Shown here: one piece after another, positions 14,869 to 18,828 of the stretch
Layout: the number at the start of each line of letters is the position of its first letter
How positions within the stretch are numbered: position 1 is the first letter of the stretch
Source of the DNA: an uncultured Campylobacter sp.
GTDB taxonomy: Bacteria > Campylobacterota > Campylobacteria > Campylobacterales > Campylobacteraceae
DNA length: 18,828 nt
Reading direction: 5' to 3'
Assembly (NCBI RefSeq): GCF_938017615.1
Contig: NZ_CALIJA010000008.1
Location: 1 to 18,828 of the forward strand
Translations under genes and position numbers: made by a program
Notes under the pieces: generated by a model
Database searches by the model: none
Seen by the model: only the letters and a program-made list of their open reading frames with translations
Told to the model about the DNA's origin: nothing

Positions 14869-15435
14869 ATGAAAAAATTTCTATTTTTGGCGCTATTTTG
14901 CGCACTTGCGGCAAACTGCGGCGAGAGCGCGCCAGCGGATAAAGCTTCTGCGGCGGGCAAAACGGACAAAACAACGAGTATCGGCGAGACCGCCACGCAA
15001 AACGCGCACTTTATAAAGAGCGGCGAAGCAAGCGCCGGCTCGCAAAGCAGTGCCGATGCGGTCATCCAAATGGACGGAATTTCGCGGGCGGATCTGCAAA
15101 GCTGCATCGTAAAAAGCGACGAAGGCTCCTGCGATCGCGTCGCGCGCGGTCTGAAAAGCGGCTGCGAGCGCAAAGATCAGCTATCGTGCTTTTTCTACGC
15201 AGATGCGCTAGGGCGAGGCTTGGGCGTGGAGAAGGACGTCGTGGCGTCGTTTGAGCTTTTTCGCGAGCAGTGCGATGCCGGCAGTAGCGAAGCTTGCTAC
15301 GAGCTGTCGGTCAAATATCTCCAAGGAATCGGCACTCCTCAAAGTTTTGAGCTCTCGAGAGAGGCGCTAGACAGGGCGTGCAAAATGCACAACAAGCGCG
15401 CCTGCGCGGTGCTCGATCTGCTGCCGAAAAATTAG
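14869..15435 (+). CDS. Exported Sel1-like repeat protein, Cys-paired (Hcp-like)
   Basis: Protein of 188 residues with an N-terminal signal (MKKFLFLALFCALAANC). The Cys at 17 lies where a lipobox Cys would be, but Asn at -1 is atypical, so lipidation is uncertain. A Ser/Ala/Lys-rich linker (about 18-70) precedes paired cysteines: C79/C88, C99/C107, C135/C143 and C171/C179. The last three pairs are C-x7-C and recur every 36 residues (99, 135, 171), the period of Helicobacter cysteine-rich Hcp proteins, in which each pair forms a disulfide inside a helix-turn-helix unit. It acts in the periplasm or outside the cell; the target is unknown. ATG 14869 has GGAG upstream; the longer frame from 14842 would hide the signal peptide. 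A second such gene lies 138 bp downstream. Confidence 0.8.
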   Translation: MKKFLFLALFCALAANCGESAPADKASAAGKTDKTTSIGETATQNAHFIKSGEASAGSQSSADAVIQMDGISRADLQSCIVKSDEGSCDRVARGLKSGCERKDQLSCFFYADALGRGLGVEKDVVASFELFREQCDAGSSEACYELSVKYLQGIGTPQSFELSREALDRACKMHNKRACAVLDLLPKN

Positions 15436-15573
15436 CGCGACAGAGGCGATAAAATTCCAAGCTTCGATCTCAGATAGAGCGCGCGAGCCTTTGAAATTTT
15501 AGCAGGCGACGGATGCGGTGCAATGAAGCAGTAAATCGGGGCGAGCGGCAGATAAACGAAAAAAGGAGCAGAG

Positions 15574-16092
15574 ATGAAGGCTTTAAAGCTTGCGCTGGCT
15601 GCGGCGCTGGCGCTTAGTTTGGCAAACGCGGACGGCAAAGCCAAAGAGTTTAAATTTAGCGGCGCAAAAACCAGCGCGCTTTTAGCAAAGTGCGGCAAAA
15701 AGGATGCCGCCGCATGCTACGAAGCGGCGATGAGATACGAGCTGGGCGGTCGCGGCGTCGTGCGAAACCGCCTCAAAGCGCAGGGCTTTTTCGCAGACGC
15801 CTGCGAGCTCGCTACTCTCGCCGAGCGGAAGCAGGGAGGCAAAACGGGCAGCGCAGGCGGGCGGGCGATGAGCGATCTGCGTGAGCGAGCCTGCCTAGGC
15901 AACGCCGCGGCGCTGGAGAGTTTCGCGAGCGGGCAGTGCCGCAGCCTCGTGATATACGACGAGCTTTGCGAGGGCGGCTCGCAGGAGGCGTGCGACAATC
16001 TGGCGCGGATGAAGCGCGAAGGCTGGGCGCCTAAGGAGAGCTGCAGCGAGGAGATAGTCGCAAAATTCGGCGACGGCAAGCCGCAAAGATAA
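15574..16092 (+). CDS. Exported Cys-rich Sel1-like protein, degenerate repeats
   Basis: Protein of 172 residues with a clear signal peptide cleaved after SLANA (about residue 19). It has C-x7-C units at C40/C48 and C132/C140, plus cysteines at 77, 107, 122 and 157. C77 falls 37 residues after C40, as expected for the next Sel1/Hcp unit, but its partner is missing (CELATLAER). After that a Gly/Arg-rich stretch (GGKTGSAGG) breaks the pattern. It is probably a diverged paralogue of the upstream gene. The ATG has AAAAAAGGAG upstream, so it appears expressed. A periplasmic location is likely; the function is unknown. Confidence 0.72.
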   Translation: MKALKLALAAALALSLANADGKAKEFKFSGAKTSALLAKCGKKDAAACYEAAMRYELGGRGVVRNRLKAQGFFADACELATLAERKQGGKTGSAGGRAMSDLRERACLGNAAALESFASGQCRSLVIYDELCEGGSQEACDNLARMKREGWAPKESCSEEIVAKFGDGKPQR

Positions 16093-17040
16093 AATTCCGC
16101 CTATTTCACGGCGATAGAATTTTAAAATTTTGCAAGTATAAAATTTACCGAAATTTTATAGAGCTCGACCGAAAATGGTAACAAGGCGGGCTAAATTTTG
16201 AATTCTAAAACGCGTTTAAATTCATGTATTAAGCGGCGTCAATTTTTGGGCTCAGAGAGATTAGAATTTACGCGGCAAGGCTCTTTGAATTGCAAATCGT
16301 GCGTGACGACCAGGCTAAAATTTTAAGAACTAGAATTTAAACAAAATCTGAAATTTAGTCGTGACGATGATATAATTTTTAGAATTTTGCAAGCGTAAAA
16401 TATCAAAATTTTACGTATCTACGTCGAGCCGCTCCAAAAAAGTGCGAAATTTGAAATTTTAAACTGCCATATTGTGCGAAGAGGCAAGAATTTCAGGCAT
16501 AGGGATTTCAATTAATGCGGATTAAAATATAGGTGCGGCGAGCAAATGCGTGCATCGCAAGCGATGGAATTTCAAATATGGGCTCAAGGCTAACAAGACG
16601 CAGAATTTAAACGCCACGAGCGATAAATTTCAAAACACCCATTTTAAAATTGCGAAGCGGAGATTTAAATTTGAGTGCGGCGAGCGATTAAATTGCAAAA
16701 GGAAGCTTAAATTTAAATATCGTAGCTCACAAATTATGCGTAAATTTTGCGCCTAAATTCCGCAAGATTGGGTGTGAGATAAGCGTTTAATGATATCGTA
16801 GCTAGATGATCATTAAGCCAAGCTTCAATCACGCTTAAAACCCTATTTACCGAGCGCTCGCGCAAGCGGGTATTGCAAACCGCCGAAGTAAAAAAAGCCT
16901 GATCGGAAGCGTTTGCGGCGTATCCCAACCGATTGCGCCTCATATTTTGCTCTATAGTCTAGCTCGTGCACGAAATTTTAGATTTTGAAATTTAGCGCAA
17001 AAATATTATAATTTCGCCCAAATCACGGCTAGGAGGGAAA
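16093..17040. other. Large intergenic region of 948 bp
   Basis: Most of it (16093-16755) is AT-palindrome-type spacer, with AATTTTAAAATTTT at 16118-16131 and many ATTTTA words, and holds no gene I can support. The part at about 16757-16970 is different: it lacks these words and has ordinary coding-like composition, with an open minus-strand frame at 16734-16943 that has no ribosome binding site. The last 60 bases hold the promoter and AGGAGG site of the CoA-transferase gene. Confidence 0.6.
16985..17012 (+). promoter_or_regulatory. Promoter of the CoA-transferase gene
   Basis: TTGAAA (16985-16990) and a perfect TATAAT (17007-17012) are separated by 16 bases. The start codon lies 28 bases after the -10, with AGGAGG at 17031-17036. 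Campylobacter promoters depend mainly on the -10, which here is consensus. Confidence 0.6.
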
Positions 17041-18549
17041 ATGAACTCACGCGTGCAAAACGAATATCTAAAATCAAAAATTATGAGTGCCGAGAAAGCC
17101 TGCGAGCTGATCCCAAATGGCGCATCGGTGGGCTTTAGCGGCTTTGTTGGGGCGGGCTGCGCGCTAGCGCTACCACAAGCCCTGGCACAACGAGCGACAG
17201 CACTGCACAAAAAAGGCGAGCCCTATCAAATCGAAATTTTTACAGGCGCATCGACCGATCCGCTTTTAGACGGAGTTTTGGCAAAAGCAGGTGCCGTGAG
17301 CTTTCGCGCGCCGTTTTTTACGGATGCCGATATGCGCCGTGCGATAAATAGCGGCGCCGTGCGATACGCGGACGTGCATCTATCAAGCCTTGCCGCGCAG
17401 CTTAAGGCGGGCTTTTTTCCACATCTAAACTTTGCTGTGATCGAAGTAGTGGCGATTAAAGAAAGCGGCGTGCTCGTGCCGTCCACGTCGCTAGGCAACA
17501 ACCAAGCCTGGCTCGATATCGCCGATCGCGTGATTTTAGAAGCGAATTACTATCAGCCGCTTGAGCTGGAGGGCATTCACGACGTTACAGATCTGCGCCT
17601 ACCGCCGCATGCTGAGGATCTGCCGATCAAGCACGTAGGCGATCGCGTAGGCAGTCCCTATATGCATGTAGATCCTGCCAAAGTAGTCGCTGTCATAGAG
17701 GCTAGGACGCATGATCGCGTCAATAATTTCACCGCCGTGGATGAAATTTCAAGCGCGATCGGCTGCAACGTCGTAAAATTCTTAAAAAACGAGGAGGCTT
17801 GCGGCAGACTTCCCGCAAAGAAGCTACTGCCGTTACAATCGGGTATCGGCAACGTCGCTAACGCCGTGCTTAGCTCACTACAAAATGCTGGCTACCAAGG
17901 GCTGCAGTGCTACTCCGAGGTGATTCAAGACGGCATGCTAGATCTCATCAAAAGAAGCGTCGTAGGCACTGCAAGTGCCACAGCGCTATCGCTTAGCCCC
18001 GCAGGTGTTGAGGAATTTCAAAAAAACATCGATTTCTACCGCAAGCACATCATACTGCGTTCACAAGACGTCTCCAACTCGCCAGCACTCATCAGAAAGC
18101 TCGGCGTCGTGTCGATGAATGGCATGCTCGAGGCAGATATCTACGGCAACGTAAACTCCACCAACGTCATGGGTTCGCAGATGAAAAATGGCATCGGCGG
18201 TAGCGGCGACTTTGCTCGCAACGGATATTTGTCGCTATTTCTTAGCCCGTCGCTCGCTAAAGGCGGCGCGATCAGCGCTATCGTGCCATTCGTGAGCCAT
18301 GTCGATCATACCGAGCACGACACCCAGGTCATCATCACCGAATACGGCATCGCCGATCTGCGCGGTAAATGCCCTCGCGAACGGGCTCGCGCGATGATAA
18401 GCATCGCACATCCCACCTACCAAGGCGCGCTGAGAGATTATTTCGAGCGGGCATGTGCGCAGCCCTGTGCTGGGCATACTCCACACATCTTAAGCGAGGC
18501 GCTGTCGTGGCATCAAAGATTTAAAGATACGGGGAGTATGAAGGCTTAG
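17041..18549 (+). CDS. Succinyl-CoA:acetate CoA-transferase (AarC/Cat1 type)
   Basis: Cytoplasmic class I CoA-transferase of 502 residues that moves CoA between acyl groups, most likely from succinyl-CoA to acetate. The catalytic Glu is in YSEVIQDG at residue 293, one position from Glu294 of Acetobacter AarC. Other family marks are GFSGFVGAG (31-39), LGNNQAWLDIAD (151-162), SGIGNVANAVL (267-277), and the GIGGSGDFARN loop (384-394) that surrounds the active site. The ending HPTYQGALRDYFERA is also typical. In AarC-type pathways the enzyme replaces succinyl-CoA synthetase in a modified TCA cycle or disposes of acetate; which applies here cannot be told from the window. The ATG has AGGAGG five bases upstream and a consensus promoter. 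No partner gene is adjacent. An acetyl-CoA hydrolase label is possible, but the motifs favour the transferase. Confidence 0.92.
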   Translation: MNSRVQNEYLKSKIMSAEKACELIPNGASVGFSGFVGAGCALALPQALAQRATALHKKGEPYQIEIFTGASTDPLLDGVLAKAGAVSFRAPFFTDADMRRAINSGAVRYADVHLSSLAAQLKAGFFPHLNFAVIEVVAIKESGVLVPSTSLGNNQAWLDIADRVILEANYYQPLELEGIHDVTDLRLPPHAEDLPIKHVGDRVGSPYMHVDPAKVVAVIEARTHDRVNNFTAVDEISSAIGCNVVKFLKNEEACGRLPAKKLLPLQSGIGNVANAVLSSLQNAGYQGLQCYSEVIQDGMLDLIKRSVVGTASATALSLSPAGVEEFQKNIDFYRKHIILRSQDVSNSPALIRKLGVVSMNGMLEADIYGNVNSTNVMGSQMKNGIGGSGDFARNGYLSLFLSPSLAKGGAISAIVPFVSHVDHTEHDTQVIITEYGIADLRGKCPRERARAMISIAHPTYQGALRDYFERACAQPCAGHTPHILSEALSWHQRFKDTGSMKA

Positions 18550-18745
18550 AGCGAATTTGCTTGAACTAATGCGCTAAAGCCTAAAATTTAAGCTCATTCT
18601 CGCTGAAAGCAAGAAAGTTTGCACTTAAAAATTCCGCCTGCATTTGAAAGCCCTATCGCTACTTAGAGCAAAGCTCGTTAAAATTTTTATTTTTGCAAAG
18701 CTCGCGCGAAATGTTATAAAACGAATAGATCGAAATTAGCGCCGT

Positions 18746-18817
18746 AAAATTTTAAAATTTGCAGGCGGATTTAAGGCGCGGAATTTAAAATTTTATCGCT
18801 ACGGAATTTTAAAATTT
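18746..18817. repeat. Group of three AT palindromes after the CoA-transferase
   Basis: AAAATTTTAAAATTT (18746-18760), a variant AATTTAAAATTTTAT (18782-18796) and AATTTTAAAATTT (18805-18817) occur within 72 bp, separated by short GC-rich segments. They belong to the same family as the cluster at 9483-9753. The surrounding 18550-18828 holds no gene. Confidence 0.65.
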
Positions 18818-18828
18818 AGCCTTAAATT

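Noticed and set aside
16550..16756. Open plus-strand frame of 68 codons before the CoA-transferase gene
   Set aside because: Its composition is that of the AAATTT spacer DNA (Lys, Phe, Asn, Arg); nothing in it looks like a conserved protein.
16757..16970. Possible tRNA or structured RNA around the GAGCGCTCGCGCAAGCG stretch
   Set aside because: There is local inverted-repeat potential, but I could not build a cloverleaf and saw no T-loop sequence.

Overview
The window looks like chromosomal DNA of a Campylobacter, probably one of the more GC-rich oral or enteric species (C. gracilis, C. showae, C. rectus or C. curvus type). This rests on the gene families present (CjaA-like solute-binding proteins, Hcp-like Cys-paired Sel1 proteins) and on intergenic DNA filled with AT-only palindromes of the type AAATTTTAAAATTT next to GC-rich coding sequence. 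The species call is inference. I see no rRNA, tRNA, CRISPR array, insertion sequence or phage gene.

Layout. 1-344 is non-coding. 345-1277 (+) is a D-2-hydroxyacid dehydrogenase. 1467-5698 is an iron (probably siderophore) uptake module: a TonB-dependent receptor and a PepSY inner-membrane protein in one minus-strand operon, facing away from an AraC-type regulator across a 109-bp intergenic region that carries a Fur-like site. 5921-9241 (-) is a tandem set of four paralogous periplasmic amino-acid-binding proteins with no permease or ATPase beside them. 9242-9854 is a gap dense in AT palindromes. 9855-10298 (-) is a small CopD-like four-helix membrane protein. 10500-11819 (-) is an NhaC/YuiF-type Na+/H+ antiporter, divergent from a DUF475/TerC-like membrane protein (11907-12917, +). 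13081-14163 (-) is a DUF3137 membrane protein, divergent from a small peroxiredoxin-like protein (14299-14730, +). Two exported Cys-rich Sel1-like (Hcp-like) proteins follow (14869-15435 and 15574-16092, +). A 948-bp gap precedes a succinyl-CoA:acetate CoA-transferase (17041-18549, +), and the window ends in non-coding DNA.

How the genes work together. In the iron module, the receptor would bring a ferric chelate into the periplasm, the PepSY protein could reduce or release the iron at the inner membrane, and the AraC protein could switch the set on when the chelate is present. The four binding proteins would widen the range of amino acids offered to a transporter encoded elsewhere. The CoA-transferase and the dehydrogenase fit organic-acid metabolism, but each appears to be a single-gene unit.

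The strongest candidates for something less ordinary are the four-copy binding-protein array, with its conserved internal Cys pair, its shared C-terminal tail and a tract of near-identical DNA between two copies, and the intergenic palindrome family. I found no convincing new defence or mobile system. Several start codons were moved from the longest open frame to a start with a better ribosome binding site; the reasons are given in each entry.
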